A stretch of DNA of 6,923 nt from Candidatus Bathyarchaeota archaeon RBG_13_52_12 (GTDB lineage: Archaea > Thermoproteota > Bathyarchaeia > TCS64). The translations under genes and the position numbers were made by a program. Below, piece by piece: positions 1 to 6,499 of this stretch; position 1 is the first letter of the stretch; the number at the start of each line of letters is the position of its first letter. Under the pieces are notes generated by a model, which was not told the DNA's origin, did not search any database, and saw only the letters and a list, made by a program, of their open reading frames with translations. The stretch is from the NCBI GenBank assembly GCA_001774245.1, contig MEZF01000062.1, forward strand, positions 1 to 6,923, written 5' to 3'.

Positions 1-140
1 TCATACATGCGATGCCTGCTTACTATCGGAGCCTTGGGATCGGTGGAATCAAGTGGGTTAGCGGCTATCCTCATACATGCGATGCCTGCTTACTATCGGA
101 GCCTTGGGATCGGTGGAATCAAGTGGGTTAGCGGCTATCC
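1..140. repeat. Perfect 70-bp tandem direct repeat at window edge
   Basis: Positions 1-70 and 71-140 are identical at all 70 bases; the match breaks at once after copy 2 (T at 71 versus G at 141). Because 70 is not a multiple of 3, only copy 2 is in frame with the downstream dehydrogenase gene. Copy 1, read in the family frame, runs through the junction into a TAG stop inside copy 2. The first copy begins exactly at the window boundary, which suits a contig-end assembly artefact better than a biological repeat, although a real tandem duplication that breaks the gene cannot be excluded from sequence alone. Confidence 0.97.
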
Positions 141-897
141 GAGCAACAGGGAGCTGGGGCTCCCCCAGATACTCGGCGTAATGATAATAAATGACATGGA
201 AACGGGGTTACCCACCTCGATCATGGACTGCAGGTGGATAACGGCGGTTCGGACCGCTGCAGTCTCCGCTGTGACGGCGAAGTTCTGCGCCTCGAAGGGG
301 TCGGAGACCCTTGGCGTTGTTGGCTGCGGTGTACAGGGTAGAATGAGCCTCGTCGCCCTGAAGGAGGTCGTGAGGACACTCAAAATTGTGAGGGCCTATG
401 ACATCAATCCCGATGCCTCAAAGAGATTCAAGAAGGACTTCGAGAAGCAGGTGGGGGTAGAGATCAGCCCGGTGGGGAGTGTTGAGGAAGCAGCGAAGGG
501 TAGCGATATCATTCTCACAGCGACGCAGAGGCTACCGAAACCGCTTGTGAAAAATGATTGGTTCAAGGCGGGCGCTCTAGGGATGGGTTTAGAGGCGAGC
601 CGAGCGTGGTATGGTGATGCAATACTAACCGTTGACAAGTTCGTTACCGACAGCTGGGAGCAGACGGAGCACTTCCACGAACAGGGAGCGTTCCCAGACG
701 GGATGCCAAAGCTCTACGCCGAGTTAGGTGAGATCGTCGCGGGAAAGAAAAAGGGGAGAGAGAATCCACGTGAGAGAATACTCGCAATAAACATCGGCCT
801 CGCCCTCGAGGACGTCATCGTAGCCGATCACGTCTACAAAAAGGCAGTCAAGAAAGGCGGATATCAGAAACTCACGCTCATGGAACGTGACTTTTAA
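71..897 (+). CDS. Ornithine cyclodeaminase / alanine dehydrogenase / mu-crystallin family protein, 5'-truncated
   Basis: NAD(P)-dependent cytosolic enzyme of the OCD/mu-crystallin family, whose members deaminate ornithine to proline, interconvert alanine and pyruvate, or reduce ketimines. From about position 73 the translation follows the family: HAMPAYY, then IKWVSGYP with the expected substrate/catalytic Lys at 121-123, an RTAAVSAVTAKF helix, the Rossmann loop GCGVQG at 322-339, and VTDSWEQ with the conserved Asp at 649-651. It closes with the family signature INIGLALEDVIVADHVY near the C terminus. About 274 codons are visible against a usual 320-335, so some 50-60 N-terminal residues are missing. 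The ATG at 7 is not the true start: residues read from 7-70 are an out-of-frame reading of repeat copy 1 and do not resemble the family. The real start lies left of the window, or the gene is broken by the duplication. The substrate cannot be assigned; the DSxEQ-type motif and C terminus are as compatible with alanine dehydrogenase or ketimine reductase as with ornithine cyclodeaminase. Confidence 0.9.
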
Positions 898-930
898 TCA
901 GTGATAAGTAAAAGGGCTATTATACGTCCC

Positions 931-946
931 CGATTTTTTTTTAAAA
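931..946 (+). terminator. T-run terminator between convergent genes
   Basis: Nine consecutive T residues (934-942) lie about 37 bp after the stop of the dehydrogenase gene and before the end of the convergent DUF917 gene. A T-rich stretch without a strong hairpin is the usual archaeal intrinsic termination signal. I see no GC-rich stem immediately before it. On the minus strand only short T4 runs occur here, so termination of the DUF917 transcript is less clear. Confidence 0.5.
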
Positions 947-958
947 GGTCGGATGAGG

Positions 959-2017
959 CTATTGCTTGAGGAACCCCTTCAGGTACTTGACCATAGGTTT
1001 TCCGAGGGCTTTTTCGACGGGTTCATAGATCTCGGGATACCTGTTTCCGTCGCCGACCTTGATGCTCTCCTTAGGTACATTAACCAGGTAGACGCCATCG
1101 CCCTGTTTTAGGGCAGCGCTGGTGACTGGGTCCCCTTCGGCGTTGAATGTGGTCATGAGATCTGGGAAGGTGGCAAGGCGTCTGCCACCGCTATCCATCG
1201 TCATATACTCGTTGACGAAACCAAGTTCCCAAGTCCTCTCCCCCTTAATGGTCATATAACCGACGTCGAAGCCTCCCCGTGCCTCGGTCATCATCTCAAC
1301 GATTTTTCCCTTCTCTTTCAACTCTCCACCGAGGAACTTAGCGGCGGCTTTCACAGCTGCCTCGCCTTTTTTAGCTTTTAAGTAGGCTTTGCCGAGATCG
1401 ATGGCCTGCTGGATGGCACCAGGGGCGCCATGTTCGAGGCACCATTTTACTGATATTGGGTCGCGGGCCATGGCGATGAGAGCCTTGCAGTCACCCGCCA
1501 TGAAGCGGATCTGATTGCTAGTCCTCTGTAGTGTGCCCCAACTGACCATCTCGGCTCCCTCGGTGACTCCCGCCTTCACTGAGTTGTAGTCGATACGGTG
1601 GATCCCCATGCTCCCCATCATGGCGGTTGGATGAGCACGGCCATCACCAGGTATATCAACAACGGGCAGGCCAAGCGCCGCAGCTGGTATCCAGCCACCG
1701 AAGCTGTTGTGACCGCCATTCTCGGCTGCGATTACGCCGTCGAACTCTACACCGGCTTCCCAGAGCATCTGTACTGCGCGTATGAAGTGACGGGCCTTCG
1801 TTTCCCCCTTCTGCGTGGGCGCCCCTAGGGCTGCGATGGTGATGACGTTCCACTCGCGGGGGGTCTCCTCAGGAGACCATAGCTCGATCCCACCGAGCTC
1901 CATCGCCAATTTACCGGCGGCTCGTCCTTCCTCGGGCCAACCGCCGCCACCCCCACCGAGAATCGTGCCACCAATCGCCAGGGCTTCGACATCCTCAACG
2001 GTGACCTTCCTAGGCAT
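959..2017 (-). CDS. DUF917 family protein (S-methyl-thiohydantoin desulfurase-like)
   Basis: A 352-residue protein from the preferred start, matching the roughly 360-residue length of DUF917 (S-Me-THD domain) proteins. Visible hallmarks: the N-terminal helix VEDVEALAIGG followed by a glycine loop LGGGGGGWPEEG (about residues 8-31); the AENGGHNSFGGW segment then LGLPVVDIPGDGRAHP..MM (about 98-135), equivalent to the family's glycine-rich and GRAxP motifs; and the C-terminal ATFPDLMTTFN..GDPVT segment (about 282-299). Family members are often found next to hydantoinase/oxoprolinase genes and are annotated as thiohydantoin desulfurases, but experimental support is thin and no hydantoinase is visible here, so the substrate is unknown. 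No signal peptide or membrane segment is seen; presumably cytosolic. Start choice: an upstream in-frame ATG at 2065 would add 16 residues (MVEPLYPNSWVFTLIV) without family resemblance and would overlap the promoter; ATG at 2017 begins just before the conserved region and has a TATA-like element about 33 bp upstream, suggesting a nearly leaderless mRNA. Confidence 0.87.
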   Translation of the reverse strand: MPRKVTVEDVEALAIGGTILGGGGGGWPEEGRAAGKLAMELGGIELWSPEETPREWNVITIAALGAPTQKGETKARHFIRAVQMLWEAGVEFDGVIAAENGGHNSFGGWIPAAALGLPVVDIPGDGRAHPTAMMGSMGIHRIDYNSVKAGVTEGAEMVSWGTLQRTSNQIRFMAGDCKALIAMARDPISVKWCLEHGAPGAIQQAIDLGKAYLKAKKGEAAVKAAAKFLGGELKEKGKIVEMMTEARGGFDVGYMTIKGERTWELGFVNEYMTMDSGGRRLATFPDLMTTFNAEGDPVTSAALKQGDGVYLVNVPKESIKVGDGNRYPEIYEPVEKALGKPMVKYLKGFLKQ

Positions 2018-2046
2018 AACTATCAGAGTAAAAACCCATGAATTGG

Positions 2047-2054
2047 GATATAAC
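2047..2054. promoter_or_regulatory. TATA-like element shared by divergent DUF917 and UxaA-type genes
   Basis: GATATAAC on the plus strand reads GTTATATC on the minus strand, so it can serve as a TATA-like box in either direction. It is centred about 33 bp upstream of the DUF917 ATG at 2017, which would give a very short leader. It is about 54 bp upstream of the GTG at 2104, which would leave a leader of roughly 25-30 nt containing the AAAGGA-type ribosome binding site at 2087-2093. This is the only convincing TATA-like element I see in the 86-bp intergenic region. Spacing is judged by eye from known archaeal promoters; no transcription start is known. Confidence 0.4.
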
Positions 2055-2103
2055 GGTTCAACCATCGAACACCCTAAACGATCGCTGAAAGGATACTGTA
2101 TCA

Positions 2104-2409
2104 GTGGTCTCAGAGGTTACAGAATTGGCAGGAAAGCGTAGGTACGTCGTCGTCGATGATAGGGACAATGTCGCTACAGTCGTGGAGATGCTCAAGGAGG
2201 GAGAGGTTATCGAAGCTGGCATGAAGAACATCAAGCTCCTGAGGGATATCCCGGAGGGACACAAGTTCGCCCTATCGAGAATACCTAAGGGTGGATACAT
2301 CATAAAGTTTGGCGAGTGGATAGGCAGAGCAACCGCCGAGATACCGGTTGGCGACCACGTCCACATCCACAACGTTGAGGACATAGTCGACGAGGTGAGG
2401 AAGCTATGA
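2104..2409 (+). CDS. UxaA-family lyase small subunit (SAF domain)
   Basis: A 101-residue protein corresponding to the N-terminal SAF domain of altronate dehydratase (UxaA), here a separate subunit as in (2R)-sulfolactate sulfo-lyase subunit SuyA. The family pattern is clear: DNVATVV near residues 21-27, then IPEGHKFALSRIPKGG and IIKFGEWIGRATAEI (about 49-80), ending with GDHVHIHNVED (83-93), the conserved HVHxHN end of the SAF domain. In the family this domain works with the large lyase subunit at the active site. The start is GTG at 2104, with GAAAGGA at 2087-2093 as a likely ribosome binding site 10 nt upstream; no in-frame ATG gives a complete domain. The stop overlaps the next start by 4 bp (ATGA), so the two are translationally coupled and very probably form one complex. 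Substrate is unassigned: altronate, galactarate, sulfolactate or another hydroxy acid are all possible for this family. Confidence 0.88.
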   Translation: MVSEVTELAGKRRYVVVDDRDNVATVVEMLKEGEVIEAGMKNIKLLRDIPEGHKFALSRIPKGGYIIKFGEWIGRATAEIPVGDHVHIHNVEDIVDEVRKL

Positions 2410-3557
2410 AGACGACCTTCATGGGTTATAGGCGTCACGATGGTCGATCGGGAGTCCGCAACTACGTAGCTGTCGTCCCAACCGTCCTCTGCAGCGTCTC
2501 TGTTGCAAGGAGTATAGCGGAGGCTATGCGCGTCAACGTCTTTCCCCATGAGGGGGGATGCGGCCAGGTGGGGTCAGAGAAAGAGCACACCCTACGGGTT
2601 CTGGAGGGTGTTGTGAGCCACCCTAACGTCGGGGCAGTTCTCACAGTTGGCCTGAGCTGTGAGCAGATAGATGCAACAAGGCTCTTGAAGGCGGCGGGGG
2701 ATAAGCCAACGCGCCACATAAGGATACACGACGAAGGTGGCAACGCAAAAGCCGTCAAGAGGGGGGTCGAGATGGTGGGTGAACTCAAGAAGGAGATCAA
2801 AGGGGCGGATAAGACAAACATCAGCGTCGACGAACTGACCATCGCGACGCAGTGTGGTAGCAGCGACACTGGTTCGGGCATAGCGTCGAACCCCGCCGTG
2901 GGTGCTATGGCGGATAAACTGATCGAATTGGGCGGGGCGGTCATCATAGGAGAGACAGGCGGTCTCTACGGAGCCGCGGGTCTCATGGCTAGGAGGGCTG
3001 CCACTAAGGAGATTGGTGATAAGATTATAGCGATGACTGATAGGCTTGAGGAGTACTACAAGAGGATGGGACACAGCCTTAGGGAGGGAAACCCCACGCC
3101 CGGTAACATCGCCGGGGGCCTCACGACCCTCGTAGAGAAGAGCCTTGGTGGCGTTAGGAAGGGTGGCACCACGACGATACGTGGCGTTCTCAGCCCTGGG
3201 GAAAGAATTAGCGGCAAGGGATTGTGGGTTATGAACACGAGTCATGGCATAGGCAGCTGTGCAGCTGCTGACATGCTCGCCTCTGGGGCGCAGATACTCG
3301 CCTATACGACGGGGGGCGGTAATCCCACCGGTTCACCCCTAGCCCCCGTCGTTAAGATAACGGCTACGAAGAAAACCGTGGAAAGGCTCGAAGATATTAT
3401 CGATTTCGATGCTAGTCCGGTGTTGCTGGGTGATGAGACGGTGAAGGAATGCGGCAACCGCATGCTTGAGGAGATGGTGGAAGTCGCGGGCGGTAAGATT
3501 GTCCAAGCCGAAAAAACTAGGCACACCGTCTTCGCGATAGGTAAAGTAGCCTTGTAG
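2406..3557 (+). CDS. UxaA-family lyase large subunit (altronate dehydratase / SuyB-like)
   Basis: The 383-residue catalytic subunit of a UxaA-family hydro-lyase (COG2721 type), cytosolic, predicted to eliminate water or sulfite from a 2-hydroxy acid to give a 2-oxo acid. Visible signatures: GYRRHDGRSGVRNYVAVVPT (residues 7-26), FPHEGGCGQ (46-54), QCGSSDTGSGIASNPAVG (149-166), GETGGLYGAAGLMARRA (182-198) and AYTTGGGNPTGSPLAPVVK (299-317). The order and spacing match the family and the length fits separate large subunits such as SuyB. It starts at ATG 2406 inside the ATGA overlap with the small subunit, and GAGGTG at 2392-2397 is a good ribosome binding site 8 nt upstream. Oddity: several positions that I recall as acidic in UxaA/GarD/SuyB are not acidic here (ExPExxGAE becomes ETGGLYGAA; the MDTP and downstream Glu region becomes MNTSHGIGSC), suggesting a divergent subfamily with a different substrate or metal site. 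It ends 7 bp from the convergent por operon. Confidence 0.87.
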   Translation: MKTTFMGYRRHDGRSGVRNYVAVVPTVLCSVSVARSIAEAMRVNVFPHEGGCGQVGSEKEHTLRVLEGVVSHPNVGAVLTVGLSCEQIDATRLLKAAGDKPTRHIRIHDEGGNAKAVKRGVEMVGELKKEIKGADKTNISVDELTIATQCGSSDTGSGIASNPAVGAMADKLIELGGAVIIGETGGLYGAAGLMARRAATKEIGDKIIAMTDRLEEYYKRMGHSLREGNPTPGNIAGGLTTLVEKSLGGVRKGGTTTIRGVLSPGERISGKGLWVMNTSHGIGSCAAADMLASGAQILAYTTGGGNPTGSPLAPVVKITATKKTVERLEDIIDFDASPVLLGDETVKECGNRMLEEMVEVAGGKIVQAEKTRHTVFAIGKVAL

Positions 3558-3564
3558 AAATAGG

Positions 3565-5664
3565 TTAGTAGCCTGGGAAGCGACCTCTCTTCTCAAGCTC
3601 AAGGAGTGCGTTCCACTCAATTTGGGCGTCTTTCTGCAGATACTCTAACTGAACCTCCGACAAATGGCGGAATCTCCCTTGGGGCTTAAGGTACTCTGCG
3701 ATGGGTCGCAACTCCTTCGGCTTCACGTTGAGCTTAAAATTTCCCTCATCTATCTCCATTAGAGGCCATGCGCCGGTCTGGACTGCGAGCTTTCCGATCT
3801 CAACAGTTTTACTCTCGGGGAAGTACCATCCCGTCGCACAGGGCTGTTGGACATGAAGGAAGGCTAAACCCTTCCCAGCCTTCGTTACCTCAACGGCCTT
3901 CTTTATCTTCCTCTCCAAGTCGGGGAGGTAACTGAGGCTCGCCGTCGCTATGTAAGGTATCCTGTGGGCTGCCATTATCATCTCGAGGTTCTTCCGCCGG
4001 ACCTGCTTCCCGGGAATGACCTTACCCGCTGGTGTCGTAGTTGTGACACTGAACAGAGGTGTAGAGCCGCTGCGCTGGATGCCGGTGTTCATGTATGCTT
4101 CGTTATCGTAACAGAGCCAGATTATTAGCTCACCACGCTCCGCGGCGCCAGAGAGGCTTTGCAGGCCGATGTCAGCAGTGCCTCCGTCTCCGGCGAAGCT
4201 CGTGATGTAGACCTTGTCAGCCTTACCCTTCTTCTTGAGGGCGCGGTAGACGCCTGTCTCATAAGCAGCGGCCGCCGCGAAGTTAGCGAGCACCCATGGG
4301 ACGCGGACTGCCTGACCGTAGTTAACACCACTACAGCTCGGGGGGTTTATGATGATTGTGTTGGGGCCGAGTACCTTGAGGAGGTGCCTGACTATGATGC
4401 TGGCCCCGCAGCCTGCGCATCCGTCGCTGCCAGGGTAAATGGGCTCTGCCCACTCAACTTCGATTGGCTTACCCATTTCAGTGAGCTTATGCTCGATGAA
4501 CTCAACCTCCTTTTCGATGCGTTTAGCCTTGGCGACCTGGAGCACCTTCTTGCCCATCGAGTACATGTCGTCGATGGGGATGTCCTCGCCACCCATGCCA
4601 GTAACGAAACCCTGTAGTGGCACCTTGACGTTGCTGTTGTAGAGGGCTGCCTTCACGTCTTGGAAGGCGCCTCCGCCCCTGGTTCCATGTAGCATCATGC
4701 GGTCGACGACTCCTATGGCCTTGACCTTGCCAGCAATCTCCCTCATCTCGATGTCTGGGAACGGACGCATGAAGCGTAGCTTGATGAGGCCGATCTTCTC
4801 GCCCTCGGAGCGGAGCTTGTCGATGGCGCGGCGCGCAGCGGTCGTCATGCTGCCCATTGTAACTAGAAGTACCTCAGCGCCCTCCGTCTTGTACTCCTCG
4901 ATGAGTCCACCGTAGTGGCGGCCGAATGTTTTCCCGAAGCTGGCGTCGACCTCCTGTATGACCTTTTTGCTATCCTGGAGGACCTCCTCGTAGATGCGCC
5001 TCATTGGGGTGTGCATAACGGAGGGTATGCTTGCAGTAGGGAACTTGTCGTTGATCGTCGGATCCACGGGGTAAGGCGCCTTATATGGTGGAAGCCACTT
5101 GTCGACCAAGTTCTGATCGGGCATCCAAACCCTCTCCTGGCTATAGCTGAGGTAGAAGCCGTCCAAACTCATCATCGTCGGAAGAAGAACGCGATAGTCC
5201 TCCGCGACCTTGTAGAGCTGGAGGGTCATGTCGAGAACCTCCTGATTGCTCTCAGCGAAGTTGACCAGGTAGCCGAGGTTTAGCTCAGGCATTATGTCAC
5301 TGTAGTCTGGGCCAAGGCTCCAGTACCATCCGAGGGTCCTGTTAGTAACCCCGAGGAGGAGCGGTGTGCGATAATTGACAGCCTGGGCGACGCACTCATG
5401 CATGTATGCAAGACCCTGGCTGCACGTGGAGGTAAATACGCGTGCCCCAGCTAAAGCAGCACCAACAGCCGCGCCCATGCAACTATGCTCGCCGTCCGTG
5501 TGAATGTACTCAGCATCGAGCTCCCCGTTAGCGACGAACTCAGCAAGGTATTCGATAATAGTTGTCTGAGGAGTGATAGGGTAAGTGGGAATGACTTCTA
5601 CCCTTGCTAGCTTGACACCGTATGCTAGAGCCTTGTTGCCCTGTATTACGTCGAAATCAGCCAT
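3565..5664 (-). CDS. porAB: Pyruvate:ferredoxin oxidoreductase, fused alpha-beta subunit (PorA-PorB)
   Basis: A 699-residue protein carrying both the alpha and beta subunits of a 2-oxoacid:ferredoxin oxidoreductase. Alpha (about 1-385): YPITPQT (28-34) with the conserved Thr31, the TNRTLG segment with Arg109, VLLPTMMSLDGF (159-170), then the domain-II RPFPDIEMREI (300-310), DRMMLHGTRGGG (321-332) and GMGGEDIP (356-363). Linker about 385-408. Beta (about 409-699): GCAGCG (Cys416, Cys419), PPSCSG (Cys444) and QQPCATGW (Cys609), the four ligands of the proximal [4Fe-4S] cluster; TPP/Mg site GDGGTADIG (492-500) and YDNEAYMNTGIQRSG (519-533); then TTTTPAGK (541-548), all typical of PorB. The beta half argues for pyruvate as substrate, but the alpha loop after Asp120 differs from canonical PorA, so a related 2-oxo acid is possible. 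Start ATG 5664 has AGGAGG (5675-5680) 10 nt upstream and overlaps the porD stop by one base. No stop codon and no Shine-Dalgarno lie near the junction Met397, so this is a genuine fusion in the sequence as given. Confidence 0.94.
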   Translation of the reverse strand: MADFDVIQGNKALAYGVKLARVEVIPTYPITPQTTIIEYLAEFVANGELDAEYIHTDGEHSCMGAAVGAALAGARVFTSTCSQGLAYMHECVAQAVNYRTPLLLGVTNRTLGWYWSLGPDYSDIMPELNLGYLVNFAESNQEVLDMTLQLYKVAEDYRVLLPTMMSLDGFYLSYSQERVWMPDQNLVDKWLPPYKAPYPVDPTINDKFPTASIPSVMHTPMRRIYEEVLQDSKKVIQEVDASFGKTFGRHYGGLIEEYKTEGAEVLLVTMGSMTTAARRAIDKLRSEGEKIGLIKLRFMRPFPDIEMREIAGKVKAIGVVDRMMLHGTRGGGAFQDVKAALYNSNVKVPLQGFVTGMGGEDIPIDDMYSMGKKVLQVAKAKRIEKEVEFIEHKLTEMGKPIEVEWAEPIYPGSDGCAGCGASIIVRHLLKVLGPNTIIINPPSCSGVNYGQAVRVPWVLANFAAAAAYETGVYRALKKKGKADKVYITSFAGDGGTADIGLQSLSGAAERGELIIWLCYDNEAYMNTGIQRSGSTPLFSVTTTTPAGKVIPGKQVRRKNLEMIMAAHRIPYIATASLSYLPDLERKIKKAVEVTKAGKGLAFLHVQQPCATGWYFPESKTVEIGKLAVQTGAWPLMEIDEGNFKLNVKPKELRPIAEYLKPQGRFRHLSEVQLEYLQKDAQIEWNALLELEKRGRFPGY

Positions 5665-5942
5665 TACTTCTTCGCCTCCTGCTTCATCTCAATCGCCTTC
5701 TGTGGGCATTCGTTAGCGCAGATGCCACAACCCTTACAGAAGCGCATATCGATCTTCGGCTTCACCTTGGGCTTCCCGGCGATGGCCGCTTCGGGGCAGA
5801 TCGTGGCGCAAAGGCCGCAGGCGATGCACTTCGCCTCGTCGATCTCTGGCATAAGTACACGCCAGTTGCCAACGTACTGCCCTCCCCTTGTGGACATGTC
5901 CATAAGGGCGAATCCCTTTATCACACTCTTGTCTAGGCTCAC
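5664..5942 (-). CDS. porD: 2-oxoacid:ferredoxin oxidoreductase delta subunit (2x[4Fe-4S] ferredoxin)
   Basis: A 92-residue bacterial-type ferredoxin subunit that carries electrons from the TPP/beta cluster to external ferredoxin. Two cluster motifs are complete: Cys39-x2-Cys42-x2-Cys45-x3-Cys49-Pro and Cys69-x2-Cys72-x2-Cys75-x3-Cys79-Pro. The segment before the first cluster (QYVGNWRVLMPEID) matches the GxWRxxxP lead-in typical of PorD subunits, separating it from free ferredoxins. The start is GTG at 5942, overlapping the porG stop by 4 bp (GTGA), with GAGGTG upstream (5951-5956) as ribosome binding site; a later in-frame ATG would cut into the expected N-terminal arm. A lysine/glutamate-rich tail ends the protein. 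Its place between gamma and alpha is the standard archaeal por order. Complete, with no missing ligand. Confidence 0.94.
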   Translation of the reverse strand: MSLDKSVIKGFALMDMSTRGGQYVGNWRVLMPEIDEAKCIACGLCATICPEAAIAGKPKVKPKIDMRFCKGCGICANECPQKAIEMKQEAKK

Positions 5943-6499
5943 AGCCTCTTCACCTCAACAGTATCGTATCCCATCTTAACTGCGTCCTTGTTAGCAGTGG
6001 CGAGTTTGGCAGGGAACCTCTTTTCGATTGCCTTGTAGATCGATTCCAACTTAAGGAGCTCCGTCGTCATGGCGAAGGCACCGAGCATCGCCGTGTTAGG
6101 AATGGGACGCCCTATGACGCGTTGTGCAATAGCTGTCGCGTCAACGACTGCAATCTTACCAATCTTAGCCTTGAAGAGCTTCGCGGCGTCCTCGGCCTTC
6201 TTAGGGGTATTGTAGATTACGACCCCCCCTGAGACTAAGCCCGTGGTGACGTTCATGATCTCCGGCATTTGCGAGTCAAGCACCATGAGGTACTTGGGGT
6301 AGTAGATCATGGATCTGGTTGCCTCCGATTCGTCTCCTATCTGGGCGAAGGCGAGGACTGGCGCGCCTCGCCTAGCGGACCCGTACATGGGGAAGGCGCG
6401 GCAGAACTTGCCCTCGTAAGAGGCAGCTATCGCAATAAGCTCACCGGCAGCGACGACGCCCTGACCACCCTGACCGTGGAGCCTAATCTCCTCTACCAT
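5939..6499 (-). CDS. porG: 2-oxoacid:ferredoxin oxidoreductase gamma subunit
   Basis: A 186-residue gamma subunit (domain III) of the Por complex, the domain associated with CoA binding in this superfamily. Diagnostic segments: the glycine loop LHGQGGQGVV (7-16), MYGSARRGAPV (38-48, the family's ERRGAPV-type motif) and RPIPNTAMLGAFA (131-143). Length is normal for PorG. The ATG at 6499 is preceded by GAGGT (complement of 6507-6511) with 7 nt spacing, a good Shine-Dalgarno, so this start is well supported and the mRNA has a leader. It is the first gene of the operon; the stop overlaps the porD GTG. Upstream lie about 214 bp shared with a divergent aminotransferase gene and containing a perfect inverted repeat that could control this operon. 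Confidence 0.95.
   Translation of the reverse strand: MVEEIRLHGQGGQGVVAAGELIAIAASYEGKFCRAFPMYGSARRGAPVLAFAQIGDESEATRSMIYYPKYLMVLDSQMPEIMNVTTGLVSGGVVIYNTPKKAEDAAKLFKAKIGKIAVVDATAIAQRVIGRPIPNTAMLGAFAMTTELLKLESIYKAIEKRFPAKLATANKDAVKMGYDTVEVKRL

Larger units (their letters stand above)
3565..6499 (-). other. porG-porD-porAB operon (2-oxoacid:ferredoxin oxidoreductase)
   Basis: Three minus-strand genes with overlapping ends: porG to porD by GTGA (4 bp), porD to porAB by TAATG (1 bp). Each start has a visible Shine-Dalgarno sequence, so one polycistronic mRNA with coupled translation is expected. The order gamma-delta-alpha-beta is that of archaeal por operons, but alpha and beta are one reading frame. 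The product oxidises a 2-oxo acid (most likely pyruvate) with CoA to acyl-CoA, CO2 and two reduced ferredoxins, or runs in reverse for CO2 fixation. Confidence 0.92.

Noticed and set aside
7..70. ATG at 7 as the start of the dehydrogenase gene
   Set aside because: The residues from 7 to 70 are an out-of-frame reading of the first repeat copy and lack the expected N-terminal family sequence; the true N terminus is not in the window.
1598..2141. Plus-strand open frames (76 and 108 codons) across the DUF917 gene and its promoter
   Set aside because: The proline-rich run in the second is the antisense of the DUF917 glycine loop, and the frame crosses the start of the lyase small subunit. Not a credible gene.
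2058..3245. Long minus-strand open frames (163, 161 and 217 codons) opposite the UxaA-type genes
   Set aside because: They overlap well-supported plus-strand coding sequence, have low-complexity Ser/Thr/Pro/Arg-rich translations with no recognisable domain, and have no ribosome binding site. They are antisense shadows of GC-rich genes.
4159..5283. Plus-strand open frames of 152, 67, 72 and 122 codons within porAB
   Set aside because: They lie antisense to a gene with complete family motifs; their translations match no family I recognise.
5622..5979. Plus-strand open frames over porD
   Set aside because: Antisense to the cysteine motifs of the ferredoxin subunit; no independent coding signal.
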